Part shown: positions 1 to 8,898 of the stretch, piece by piece
Layout: each line of letters begins with the position of its first letter
How positions within the stretch are numbered: position 1 is the stretch's first letter
DNA from: COMBO-56-21 sp038852315
GTDB lineage: Archaea > Thermoplasmatota > Thermoplasmata > UBA10834
NCBI GenBank assembly: GCA_038852315.1
Contig: JAWCKF010000016.1
Span: forward strand, 1 to 38,236
Direction of reading: 5' to 3'
Length of the DNA stretch: 38,236 nt
Translations under genes and position numbers: made by a program
Notes under the pieces: model-generated
Told to the model about the DNA's origin: nothing
What the model saw: only the letters and a program-made list of their open reading frames with translations
The model's database searches: none

Positions 1-3000
1 CACCCCTTAGCGACACGGACGGGGACGGGGTACCGGATGTCGGCCTGCTCGGAGGACTCGAATCCGCGGTCATAGTCGTCAGGATTGAAGTGCCTCTTGT
101 AGCGCCACTCGGCACCTCGGACATCACAATCGTGACGGGCAGATCATCCGTAGATCCCTTGGCATCCGACTCTGCGACAGTGAAGATTGAGATCTCGCCT
201 GAGCCCGAGGTGTGGTGGCCGACATACCAGAACAACGCCGCCAGGCAAGGTGGGTCGCCGTCTTTGGTCACGCCCCCGCTGAGCGTCGAATGGTGGACCT
301 GGGATGTCGACATGGGTGGGGTCAGCCTGATAGCCGACGACGGGCTATTGTTCGCGCTCGGCTACAATGAGATGAACGGGACACGATCGATTGTTCTGGC
401 GTTCGATGCATACTCTGGCGGTCGCGTCTGGCAGAAAGACATGGGAGGCGTTTCGACCTACATCGAGTCCACACCTGTTGCGTACAGGGGCATGGTTTAT
501 GTCACATACTACGACTATCTCAACTACAAGGGATGGCTCGTCGCTCTGGATGAGTACACAGGTGAGCTGGTGTGGCGGCTCGGACAGTCCGACGGGGTTG
601 ACGTGGACTCGGCGCCGGAGCTCGTCGCCTCGGACGACGTTGTGTTCGCCAGCACGACGGACGGCAGGGTGTTCGCGGCAGATGCCCGCACGGGAGACCT
701 GCTGTGGCAGACATTGAGCTCTGGAGCAAGGGCAGCTGGAATCACAGTCGTCGGAGGCGTTGTCTATGTCGTTTACGATTCGTACGGCACACCCTGTGCC
801 GCCTTCGACCAGGCCACTGGGACGATGATATGGTACACCACCATCGGCGCGACTTGGCCCGCCGGTCCTGGGACCTATGCAAGAGGGGCTCTGTTCGTCG
901 CGGTCCAGGACGGATACGTCGTTTCGCTGGACGCGGCTGACGGGACGGTCCGATGGATCAGCGAGTACTTGGGTTGGATGTATTGGAAGTCCCCCGCCTA
1001 CGACGGTGAGAGGCTGTACATAGGGGGGGCGTACTTCATGAACGCCCTCGATGTGGAGACCGGCGAACTCATCTGGAGGTACTACACCCCTGGATACTGC
1101 TATATCGCCCCTGCCGCCGTGGCCAACGGCTACGTGTACTGCGCAGACTCCTACGGGTACCTGATTGCACTCGATGCTGCAACTGGTGCATATGCCTGGC
1201 ACTACTACTTCGGAACGCAATTGTACAACTGCCCCGTGATATCCGAGGGGTATCTGTGGATCGCCGCTTCGGACGGCCAGCTGTGGGCGTTCAGAGGAGA
1301 GATCCCCGCGGGGATAGCCGTGAGCCCGGCATATCAGGAAGAGAGGGCTCTGCCCAACGATGTGATCGACTACGAGGTCCTGGTCAGGAACCTCGGCACG
1401 CTCCCGTATGACACGATCGATGTGACCGTAGCATCCGGTCCCTTCGGTTGGATGGTGGAGCTTCTCGCAGGAGACCATGCCACGCCCTTGGGTGACACGG
1501 ACTCCGACGGGATTCCGGACACCGGACCTATTGCTCATGACGAAACGGTTAGCATAGTGGTGAGAATCACAGTCCCTGCAGGAGTACATCCTGGTGATGA
1601 GGAGCAGACCGTTGCGACCTTCACCTCCAGCAACGATCCGACAGTGTCCAGGCATGCGCGAATGGCATCCATCGTGCCTCCGCCTGGAGCCACGATCGGT
1701 CCGAGACAGTTCTTCTCCGCCGCGCCTGGGACCAACTTGAGCGCTACGCTCCAGGTCGAGAACGCGGGTCCGTTGCCCGACACCTTCGACCTGCGAGCAC
1801 AGTCAGCGAGCAGCTGGACGACGGAACTGCTCGGCGAGGACGGCGCAACCCCGCTGCCAGACACAGACGGGGACGGCGTGCCCGATACTGGAGAGCTCGC
1901 GCCAAGAGGCGTGACAACCGTGACCGTCCGCATCCTCGTTCCTCCTGGCGCGCATACAGGCTCATTGGATGTTACTCACGTTTCGGCTACATCGTCGATT
2001 GACATCTCGAGGACAGCTTCGACCGCGGTCTTCGTGGAGATTACTGGCCCCCCATCAGAGGACTGGCCTACCGTCCTGCACGACAATGCGAGAACAGGCG
2101 TCGCCCCGGAAGCATTCGACCTGCCTCTCTCGCCAGTGTGGTCCATAGAGGCTTCTGGGTATCCGGTCAACTGGTATGGCGCAGTCATCAGCGAAGGCGC
2201 CGTCTACTTCACCGACGAGAGCGTGGGTGTAGGCGCTCTGGACCTTGCGACGGGCGAACCGATCTGGTACAGCCAGCTTGCTGACGCCGAGTACGGCTTC
2301 GTGGGCCCGCCCACAGTAGCCTACGGACGCGTGTATCTAGCAGCGGACGTCTTGAACGGCGTCGAGATGTACTGCCTCGACGCATCCACGGGCATGCCCC
2401 TATGGCGCAGCGGACCCTATCCTGGCACGTGGTCTACCTACACGATCCCGGTCGTGACGTCGGGCATGGTGCTGTGGTCTGTCTACGGCGAAGGCTGGCT
2501 GTACGCCAACGATGCTCTGACGGGCGAGCTGCTCTGGAGCTTCATGATGCCGACATGGTGCTCTGATGGCCCGACTTACTGGCAGGGCATGGTATACGTC
2601 GCGGACGAGTGGGGCAACGTTGCGGCCTTCGACGCCGTGACCGGGGACGTGATCTGGTGGAGTTCGGTACCTGAAGAGTACACGGTATGGTCGATCGCGT
2701 CCGTCGCCGACGGCATGCTGCTCGTCGCCGATCAGGGAGGCTATGTCACGGCATTCGATGCCCTCACGGGCGACGTTGCTTGGAGGTCGCCCAACCTCGG
2801 CCCGCCGATCTACGCATCAACGCCCATATTGGCGGAGGGGCTGGTGCTGATCCCGAATGGAAAGGCGATGTTTGCTCTCGATGCCAACGACGGCTCTTTA
2901 GTGTGGTCGAACGCGACATCAACCACTTTCACGACAGCTGGAGCTTACAACAACGGAACAGTGTTCGCGATGGGCGACGACTTCAAGCTCTACGCGTGGG

Positions 3001-5639
3001 ACGTGCACAGTGGGAAACTCGTTATGGCGATGGATATCGGTGCGCGAAACACTCCAGGACCAATAGCCATCTCGAACGGCTACATGGTCGTGACCGACAG
3101 GTCTGGGCTGGTGATATGCCTCGGCTTCGAAGGTGTAGGGATACCAGCGCATGTCGTACTCACTCCCACCTCTGCCGACCTCGGCGTGGGCGGAGCGGCC
3201 CTGTTCACTGCGAAGTTGTACGACAGATACTTCAACGAGCTCAGCGGCTACACGTATGCCTGGGAATCCATCCATGGCCTCGGGACCGTGTTTCCAATCT
3301 CGCCCTCCGGAGACACTGCTGTGTATGTAGCTGGCGCCGTCGCCGGCGTGGACGCGATCACCGTGTCTGTCGCGGGATGTGAGGCATCCGCGCAAATCAG
3401 AATATCGCCGGGGACCGCCTACTCAATCGAGATAATCCCGTTGGAAGCTGAAGTCGCTGTGGGCGAGTCTCTGCAGTTCACGGCGGTGGTGCGAGACGCC
3501 TACGGCAACGTGATACCGGATGTGGTGGTCACTTGGAGTGCGGACGCATGGATAGGAACGATCGACGCCTCGGGACTGTTCATGGCGAGCACAGTGTCTG
3601 GCTCAGGGGCAGTGAAAGCCACATGCGGTCCCATCGTCGGAACCGCGAGCGTGAGGGTGCTGCCCGGGCCGCTCGAGTCAATCGTTGTATCGCCCTCCTC
3701 AGTCAGTGCGGAAGCGGGATCGACAATCATTGTGAGCGCCAAAGGCTATGACCAGTACGGCAACGAGATATCAGGGCTGACATTCTCATGGTCGACGACC
3801 ATCGGGTCCGTGGCACCCTCAACGCCCGATGGAGCGTACGCAATCCTGTGTGTTGGAACCGCAACCGGCACCGGCATTGTGACCGTGCAATCGGGAGCGG
3901 TGATCCTGGACGTGCCCGTCACTGTCACCGCTGCGCCCGTTTCAACCATCGTGATCGCACCTGGCAGCGCCAGCGTGATTGTGGGGGCGACGCAGGCGTT
4001 CACCGCTACCCCTCTGGACATTTACGGCAACGTCGTGCCCGGCGTCGCCCTTGTGTGGTCTACCAGCGGCTCTATAGGCTCGATCTCTCAGGAGGGTGTG
4101 CTGACCGCGGCCACGACCGTAGCGTCGGGCATGGTGATCGTAACCGGCGGCGGAGTGTCGGCCTCGGCGCATGTCGACTTGTTACCAGGACCGCTCGCCT
4201 CGATCGTGGCGACGCCGAGCTCCGTGTCGGCACAGGTCGGGACGACCGTGATACTGAGCGCCAAAGGCTATGACCAGTACGGCAACGAGATATCAGGACT
4301 GACATTCTCATGGTCGACGACCATCGGGTCCGTGGCACCGTCTTCGACGAATGGCGACCATGCGAGCTTCGGAGCCGGTACCGCCGCGGGCTCCGGTAGT
4401 GTGACAGTCTCGGTGGGCGGCCTCTCGCTCGAGATACCGGCTGTCGTGACACCTGGACCGGTGGCGAGGATACTTCTCGAGCCGACGGCCGTATCCCTGC
4501 AGCCCGGCGCGACGCAGACTTTCTCCGCCGCTCCCGTCGACATCTTCGGCAACTCCGTTCAAGGGGTCACGGTCGTCTGGTCCGTGAGTGGTTCGATAGG
4601 GACCGTGACCCAGGCCGGTGTGCTGACTGCTGCAGAACTGACCTCGAAGGGGTCAGTCACCGCCGCTGTCGGTAGCGTGTCCGCCTCTGCCACGGTCGAG
4701 ATAGTGCCAGGGCCCCTGGCGTCCATATTGCTGGAGCCGTCCAGCACATCTGGCGCCGTCGGCACCGCGGTGATCGTGACCGCGACTGGGCTTGATGCGC
4801 ACGGCAACACGGTGGAGGGCGTGACCTATGATTGGGCCTGCACCGGCGCATCCTATGTGCACTCGTATCCGTCCTGGGTCGCGCTGACCTTGCCGAAGGC
4901 GGTCGGCACGGTCACTGTCACCGCCAGCAACGGCAGCGTCAGCGCGTCTGTCACCATAACGGCGGTGGCTGGTGACATAGAAGCCATAACGCTCTCTCCA
5001 TCGAGCGGCAGCGTCGCTGCAGGCGGGACGCTGTCCTTCTCCGCCCAGGCGAGGGACATCTACGGAAACGTGATATCGGGCGCCGCGATATCCTGGTCCA
5101 CCGACGCAGGCTCGATCACACAGACGGGCGTGCTGACGGCTCCGACAGCCGTCGGCGTGGTTGTGGTGACCGCAGCATCCGGCAGCGTGAGCGCTTCCGC
5201 GACTGTCACAATCGTCCCAGCTACGCTGGACCGCATAGCCGTGACGCCGACGACCATAAGCCTGAGGACCGGAGAAGGTGCGAACCTCCAGGTTATGGCT
5301 CATGATCAGTATGGTAACGAGATACACGGGCTCGAGATGACCTGGACCACAACCATAGGCTCTTTGGATGTCAGCGTGGATGGTTATTCGGCCGCATTCT
5401 CCACGGGCGAGAGGGCGGGCTCGGGCACGATAACGGTGAACTGCGGTGGCAAGAACGCGACAGTCGACGTCACCATCAGCGAGGCCTCGCTCCCTATGGG
5501 CAGACAGCTGGCCCAGCCGCTGTCGATCGGATTCCTCGCGCTTGCGGTCGTCCTCGCCATCCTTCTGATGTACACTCTGGTGAGGCAGCGGGGAAAGGGC
5601 GGAGCACCTGAGATGGGCGGATCCGGAAGTCAGGAGTGA
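1..5639 (+). CDS. Giant surface protein, PQQ propellers plus Ig-like repeats (5' partial)
   Basis: The frame is already open at base 3, so the gene starts outside the window; about 1878 residues are visible. In order: the tail of a CARDB/NEW3-like domain with a calcium-type DTDGDGVPD loop; a PQQ-type beta-propeller with repeated DAxTGxxxW blades (about residues 65-430); two more NEW3/DUF11-like domains, each with a DTDxDGxPDTG loop (about 430-680); a second PQQ propeller (about 683-1043); nine Ig-like Big-type modules of about 85 residues sharing a D-x-YGN core (about 1047-1830); and one membrane helix (about 1840-1860) followed by a short basic tail. This architecture indicates a protein fixed by its C-terminus in the membrane with the propellers held outside the cell. 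The propeller could bind a ligand or partner protein; no catalytic residue is evident. A hairpin terminator follows the stop codon. The product class is confident, the function unknown. Confidence 0.85.
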   Translation, partial: PLSDTDGDGVPDVGLLGGLESAVIVVRIEVPLVAPLGTSDITIVTGRSSVDPLASDSATVKIEISPEPEVWWPTYQNNAARQGGSPSLVTPPLSVEWWTWDVDMGGVSLIADDGLLFALGYNEMNGTRSIVLAFDAYSGGRVWQKDMGGVSTYIESTPVAYRGMVYVTYYDYLNYKGWLVALDEYTGELVWRLGQSDGVDVDSAPELVASDDVVFASTTDGRVFAADARTGDLLWQTLSSGARAAGITVVGGVVYVVYDSYGTPCAAFDQATGTMIWYTTIGATWPAGPGTYARGALFVAVQDGYVVSLDAADGTVRWISEYLGWMYWKSPAYDGERLYIGGAYFMNALDVETGELIWRYYTPGYCYIAPAAVANGYVYCADSYGYLIALDAATGAYAWHYYFGTQLYNCPVISEGYLWIAASDGQLWAFRGEIPAGIAVSPAYQEERALPNDVIDYEVLVRNLGTLPYDTIDVTVASGPFGWMVELLAGDHATPLGDTDSDGIPDTGPIAHDETVSIVVRITVPAGVHPGDEEQTVATFTSSNDPTVSRHARMASIVPPPGATIGPRQFFSAAPGTNLSATLQVENAGPLPDTFDLRAQSASSWTTELLGEDGATPLPDTDGDGVPDTGELAPRGVTTVTVRILVPPGAHTGSLDVTHVSATSSIDISRTASTAVFVEITGPPSEDWPTVLHDNARTGVAPEAFDLPLSPVWSIEASGYPVNWYGAVISEGAVYFTDESVGVGALDLATGEPIWYSQLADAEYGFVGPPTVAYGRVYLAADVLNGVEMYCLDASTGMPLWRSGPYPGTWSTYTIPVVTSGMVLWSVYGEGWLYANDALTGELLWSFMMPTWCSDGPTYWQGMVYVADEWGNVAAFDAVTGDVIWWSSVPEEYTVWSIASVADGMLLVADQGGYVTAFDALTGDVAWRSPNLGPPIYASTPILAEGLVLIPNGKAMFALDANDGSLVWSNATSTTFTTAGAYNNGTVFAMGDDFKLYAWDVHSGKLVMAMDIGARNTPGPIAISNGYMVVTDRSGLVICLGFEGVGIPAHVVLTPTSADLGVGGAALFTAKLYDRYFNELSGYTYAWESIHGLGTVFPISPSGDTAVYVAGAVAGVDAITVSVAGCEASAQIRISPGTAYSIEIIPLEAEVAVGESLQFTAVVRDAYGNVIPDVVVTWSADAWIGTIDASGLFMASTVSGSGAVKATCGPIVGTASVRVLPGPLESIVVSPSSVSAEAGSTIIVSAKGYDQYGNEISGLTFSWSTTIGSVAPSTPDGAYAILCVGTATGTGIVTVQSGAVILDVPVTVTAAPVSTIVIAPGSASVIVGATQAFTATPLDIYGNVVPGVALVWSTSGSIGSISQEGVLTAATTVASGMVIVTGGGVSASAHVDLLPGPLASIVATPSSVSAQVGTTVILSAKGYDQYGNEISGLTFSWSTTIGSVAPSSTNGDHASFGAGTAAGSGSVTVSVGGLSLEIPAVVTPGPVARILLEPTAVSLQPGATQTFSAAPVDIFGNSVQGVTVVWSVSGSIGTVTQAGVLTAAELTSKGSVTAAVGSVSASATVEIVPGPLASILLEPSSTSGAVGTAVIVTATGLDAHGNTVEGVTYDWACTGASYVHSYPSWVALTLPKAVGTVTVTASNGSVSASVTITAVAGDIEAITLSPSSGSVAAGGTLSFSAQARDIYGNVISGAAISWSTDAGSITQTGVLTAPTAVGVVVVTAASGSVSASATVTIVPATLDRIAVTPTTISLRTGEGANLQVMAHDQYGNEIHGLEMTWTTTIGSLDVSVDGYSAAFSTGERAGSGTITVNCGGKNATVDVTISEASLPMGRQLAQPLSIGFLALAVVLAILLMYTLVRQRGKGGAPEMGGSGSQE
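3733..3817 (+). repeat. Near-identical 85-bp direct repeat, copy 1
   Basis: Bases 3733-3817 match 4255-4339 at 84 of 85 positions by eye, inside Ig-like modules 3 and 5 of the surface protein. The one difference is G/A in a glycine codon (GGG/GGA), so the protein segment is unchanged. The flanking module sequence has diverged much more. Confidence 0.9.
4255..4339 (+). repeat. Near-identical 85-bp direct repeat, copy 2
   Basis: This is the second copy of the segment at 3733-3817, encoding the same SAKGYDQYGNEISG-type core of an Ig-like module. Copy spacing is 522 bp, i.e. two modules, which fits duplication or gene conversion between alternate modules. Confidence 0.9.
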
Positions 5640-5646
5640 GAAACCA

Positions 5647-5662
5647 GGGGGCGCACGCCCCC
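5647..5662. terminator. Bidirectional hairpin terminator between convergent genes
   Basis: A perfect GGGGGCG/CGCCCCC inverted repeat with a CA centre lies between the stop codon of the surface protein (5639) and that of the MFS gene (5672), followed on the plus strand by a T-rich run. Its position can serve both genes. Confidence 0.6.
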
Positions 5663-5671
5663 GCCTTTACT

Positions 5672-6973
5672 TTATCTTCCACCGTCTATGAGATTGTGTG
5701 CGGACTGTGACACACGCCGTTCCTTGACCAGCAGGGAGACCATGCACACTGTGAACAGGCCCAATCCTCCGGAAACGAAGAAGGGTATCATGGTGCCGTC
5801 TATGGGCGAGGGCGTACCTATATCCCGGCCGTAGTAGACGTCTATGAGTATCCCCCCTACGGGCGAGCCGATGACCGATCCGAGGTTAGCCATGGACTCG
5901 AGCATGCCTATCAGCCTGCCCCTCACCGCCTCCGGGACGGTATCGGCCTGAAGCGCCCTGAGCGCCGGGCTCGCCACTTGGAACGCCACGCTCCTCATCG
6001 ACATGAAGATGATCACTACCCACAGTGTCCGGCCGAACGGTATCAGGATTATGCCGGCGAATGAGAGCACGCTGCCCAATACGAAAAGCCGCTTCCTGCC
6101 GACCCGGTCGGACAGGCGCCCGGAAGGATAGGCAACCAGCGCTCCGAAACCCATGGCTATGCCCACCACTATCGCTGTGAGGTCTGCATCGATCCCAAAC
6201 CTGAGAGGGAGATAGTATGCCATGAGAGGACCGATGCTGGCGAAGGCGAACCCCTCCATCACAGCGTTCGCATACAGTACCCGCAGGTTCGTGATGCCCG
6301 GCTTGTCCATCCCCTCGGGCCTCATCAGCTCCCTGAAGCTCAGTCTGGGCCTCGATGGATTGGTCGGCCTCATCTCCACGACCCTTGCCCACACCATAAC
6401 AGCGCCCGCGAGCGCTATCACCGCTGTGAAATAGAACGGGAACTTGAAGCTCGCCTCCTCCGAGAGCCCGAGGTACTTGTCCGCAGTGAAATAGAGCGCA
6501 CCTCCAACGAACGGCCCGATGACCATCCCGAGGTTGGACGCCATCACAACCTTGCCCAAGGAAGCGCCGCGGTTCCTCGGGGAGCACGAGTCTATGACGA
6601 GCGCCTCGCTCACGGGCCACACCATGGCACTCGCCACTCCTTGGAAGCCACGGACGAATATGAGCCCAAACCAATCCTCGGGCACCGTGAAAAGGACTGC
6701 GAGGAGTGCGTAGAGGAACGCACCTACGAGTATCAGCTTCTTCCTGCCGATCTTGTCCGAGAGGTTGCCGAAGGCCGTCGCGAGCAGCGCCCTAGTCAGC
6801 ACGAACGAGGAGAACAGTATGCCTACCTCGAAGGCGCCGCCCCCGAGGAGCTTCACGTACTGCGGGAACAGCGGCATTATCAGTCCGAATCCCAGGCTTA
6901 TGATCATGTCGAGGGTCGCAAGATAGTTGACGTTCCGCCTCGCGACACTCTCATCCGGCAGACACGAGCTCAA
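5672..6973 (-). CDS. MFS transporter, 12-helix drug/metabolite exporter type
   Basis: A 433-residue major facilitator with about twelve hydrophobic segments. Both MFS halves carry the motif-A loop between helices 2 and 3: GNLSDKIGRKK near residue 69, and GRLSDRVGRKR in the second half. These loops and the length fit the DHA1/multidrug-efflux branch; the substrate cannot be read from sequence. The start is taken as TTG at 6973, preceded by a GGCAGGA Shine-Dalgarno-like stretch; no ATG occurs before the first helix. The gene begins 23 bp after the metE stop codon on the same strand, so the two are probably co-transcribed. An amino-acid or methylated-metabolite exporter is possible from that pairing, but this is only inference. 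Confidence 0.85.
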   Translation of the reverse strand: MSSCLPDESVARRNVNYLATLDMIISLGFGLIMPLFPQYVKLLGGGAFEVGILFSSFVLTRALLATAFGNLSDKIGRKKLILVGAFLYALLAVLFTVPEDWFGLIFVRGFQGVASAMVWPVSEALVIDSCSPRNRGASLGKVVMASNLGMVIGPFVGGALYFTADKYLGLSEEASFKFPFYFTAVIALAGAVMVWARVVEMRPTNPSRPRLSFRELMRPEGMDKPGITNLRVLYANAVMEGFAFASIGPLMAYYLPLRFGIDADLTAIVVGIAMGFGALVAYPSGRLSDRVGRKRLFVLGSVLSFAGIILIPFGRTLWVVIIFMSMRSVAFQVASPALRALQADTVPEAVRGRLIGMLESMANLGSVIGSPVGGILIDVYYGRDIGTPSPIDGTMIPFFVSGGLGLFTVCMVSLLVKERRVSQSAHNLIDGGR

Positions 6974-6996
6974 GCGATCCTGCCTCTGGTGCGCGC

Positions 6997-7920
6997 TCAG
7001 CCGAACATATCGGTTCCGGCGCGAAGGTTTTTCAGTATGATGGGTACCAGCGCCCTGTCAGTCGCTCTCATGCCGCAGTCAGGGTGCGTGAACGCGATGT
7101 TCTCGCGGCCGACCCTCGCTGCGATGTCTGCCAGCCTGGAGGCTACGGTCTGGGGGCTGTCGACCTGTGCTTGTGACATGGGGGTCACCGATATGCATCC
7201 TGCTCCCAGCCGCATACCTGAATCCTCGAAATCCCTTCTGAACATATGCTCGATGTTGGGCATCTCCACCCTGCCCGCGAAAGCGAAGCTCAGCACAGAG
7301 ACGTTCTCCAGACGCAGCAGATGCTCGACCACGCCGAATTTGCCTATGAAGCCGCACACATGGACTGTCACCATCTCCCTGGGCAGGCCGTCAGCGACGA
7401 CGTCCAAGAGCTCGACTCTCGTCTTGAGGTCCTTGTATCCTTGAGACAGGAACGGTTCGTCGATCTGAACGCTCGCCCCCCTGTCTGTTATCGCCTTGGC
7501 TATAGGTGCCAGCGACTGAGCGATGTCCTCGTACATCCTGAAATCGAGCAGACTCCTGTAATAGGACTTTATCTTCCTGCTCCCGCAGGTCATCCCCAAC
7601 GTCGTGGGACCCGTTATAGCTACCTTCACCTTTAGCCCTGGATGCTTACTCAGTATATAGTCGAGGTCCTGGACTTTCGAAAACTCGTCTGGATGCCCCC
7701 TCAGGGCTATCCTGCCGAGGACCACGGGCGCTCCGTCCTCCGTGCCGAGCCCTTCGAACGCCTCGGCGAAGTACGAGACCATGTCAGCCCTCTGCTCGCC
7801 GTCCGTGATGATGTCCATGCCACTCTCCACCTGAAGCTGAACGGCGAGGTCGATTGCCCTGTGCAGGTCCGGATCGAGCCTGCCGAGGCTGCCAATGGTG
7901 GTCGTTGGCAGAGGTGCCAT
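6997..7920 (-). CDS. metE: Cobalamin-independent-type methionine synthase, core (C-terminal) domain only
   Basis: A 307-residue protein equal to the catalytic C-terminal half of bacterial MetE, the usual archaeal form. The zinc/thiol site is visible: H187 and C189 in an HVCG motif and C282 in PDCGMR near the C-terminus; the fourth ligand is probably a glutamate between them. It transfers a methyl group to homocysteine. Without the N-terminal half, archaeal MetE is thought to take the methyl group from a donor other than methyl-tetrahydrofolate; in Methanothermobacter methylcobalamin or a corrinoid protein was used in vitro. The open frame extends upstream to 8058, but the ATG at 7920 begins the conserved PTTTIGS segment and sits about 25 bp from a TATA box, making a nearly leaderless mRNA likely. 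The MFS gene follows. Confidence 0.87.
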   Translation of the reverse strand: MAPLPTTTIGSLGRLDPDLHRAIDLAVQLQVESGMDIITDGEQRADMVSYFAEAFEGLGTEDGAPVVLGRIALRGHPDEFSKVQDLDYILSKHPGLKVKVAITGPTTLGMTCGSRKIKSYYRSLLDFRMYEDIAQSLAPIAKAITDRGASVQIDEPFLSQGYKDLKTRVELLDVVADGLPREMVTVHVCGFIGKFGVVEHLLRLENVSVLSFAFAGRVEMPNIEHMFRRDFEDSGMRLGAGCISVTPMSQAQVDSPQTVASRLADIAARVGRENIAFTHPDCGMRATDRALVPIILKNLRAGTDMFG

Positions 7921-7942
7921 AGCTCTTCGGAGGAGAAGGTTA

Positions 7943-7960
7943 CGACATATAAGCCTTTTC
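7943..7960. promoter_or_regulatory. Shared TATA/BRE between divergent metE and dtdA
   Basis: On the minus strand CGAAAAGG precedes CTTATATG, a good archaeal BRE-TATA pair about 25-30 bp from the metE ATG. The same near-palindromic box reads ACATATAAG on the plus strand and lies about 35 bp before the dtdA ATG. Confidence 0.6.
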
Positions 7961-7984
7961 GAGCGCCAACTGACGACAAGTGTT

Positions 7985-8836
7985 ATGGCTGGCAACGCCC
8001 GTTCAGGACGCGTGAAGCTGATAGTCACATCGTCGGACGACCCCGCATCGATGAACATCCGGGCGAGGCTGCTGGAACGTTCCGGCTGGTCGGAGAAAGA
8101 GGTCTTCGGAGGCCACCCAGTGATGGCGAAGGACGACTTCCGGATGGTGCTTGTCGACAGGATACACCTCGAGGAGGACTACGTGGACAGGTCCTTCCGG
8201 GAAGCGACCGGAGAGGCCCCCGAAGCTGTCATATTCGCCTCCCGCCACAGGGCAGAATCAAGGATCCCAACCCTGACTGTCCATCCCATCGGGAACTACT
8301 CCGCGGCCGACTTCGGAGGACTTCCTCGCACGCTCTGTCCCGCCGCTCCACATCTCATGACAGCGGCCCTCAGAGAGCTTCACAAGAACGCGAAGGGGCT
8401 CGGATTCAACGTGTCCTTCGAGACCACGCATCACGGCCCCAGCACGGAATCGCCTACATTCTACATCGAGATAGGAAGCTACGAGGAGCTCTGGACGAGG
8501 GAAGACGCGGCCGATGCTGTCGCTGAGTCGATACTCACCGCGACCCCTAGAGAAAGCCCTGTCGTCGTGTGCGTCGGGGGCGGTCACTACGCGCCCAGGT
8601 TCACCGACGTGGCCCTTTCGCGGGATGTGTCCATCGGCCACATGGCTGCGAACTACGCTCTCGAAAGCCTCGACGACGAGATGATCGCACAGATGTCATC
8701 CAAGAGCGCAGGGGCAAGGAAAGTGTACTTCCACAGGAAGGGCATGCCCAAACCTGCATACAGAGAGCTAAGTGAGAGATTCACAAGACTGGGATTTGAG
8801 GAGGTCAGCAGCGCTGACCTAGCGGAACTCATCTGA
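7985..8836 (+). CDS. dtdA: D-aminoacyl-tRNA deacylase, archaeal/plant GEK1 (DTD2) type
   Basis: A 283-residue member of the DtdA family, which hydrolyses D-amino acids wrongly attached to tRNA and so protects translation. The family's N-terminal VTSSDDPAS(M)NI segment is at about residues 14-25. The zinc-associated GGGHYAPRFTD block is near residues 197-208, followed by GHMAANYAL. The open frame runs upstream to 7895, but the ATG at 7985 gives the family length and lies downstream of the TATA box shared with metE. It is convergent with pyrH. It fits with the two translation genes prf1 and argS about 0.8 kb further on, though it is transcribed separately from them. Confidence 0.9.
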   Translation: MAGNARSGRVKLIVTSSDDPASMNIRARLLERSGWSEKEVFGGHPVMAKDDFRMVLVDRIHLEEDYVDRSFREATGEAPEAVIFASRHRAESRIPTLTVHPIGNYSAADFGGLPRTLCPAAPHLMTAALRELHKNAKGLGFNVSFETTHHGPSTESPTFYIEIGSYEELWTREDAADAVAESILTATPRESPVVVCVGGGHYAPRFTDVALSRDVSIGHMAANYALESLDDEMIAQMSSKSAGARKVYFHRKGMPKPAYRELSERFTRLGFEEVSSADLAELI

Positions 8837-8898
8837 TCTCCGGCGCGTGCGTATCATGCGGCTTCAAAGAGTCGGAGGGTCCTGCCACAGGCGTGGTC

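Noticed and set aside
345..1655. Long minus-strand open frame (436 codons) inside the surface-protein gene
   Set aside because: It is antisense to clear PQQ blades, has no recognisable domain, and is explained by high GC and codon bias of the real gene.
8837..8898. Terminator between dtdA and pyrH
   Set aside because: No clear hairpin or T-run is present in the 62-bp convergent gap.
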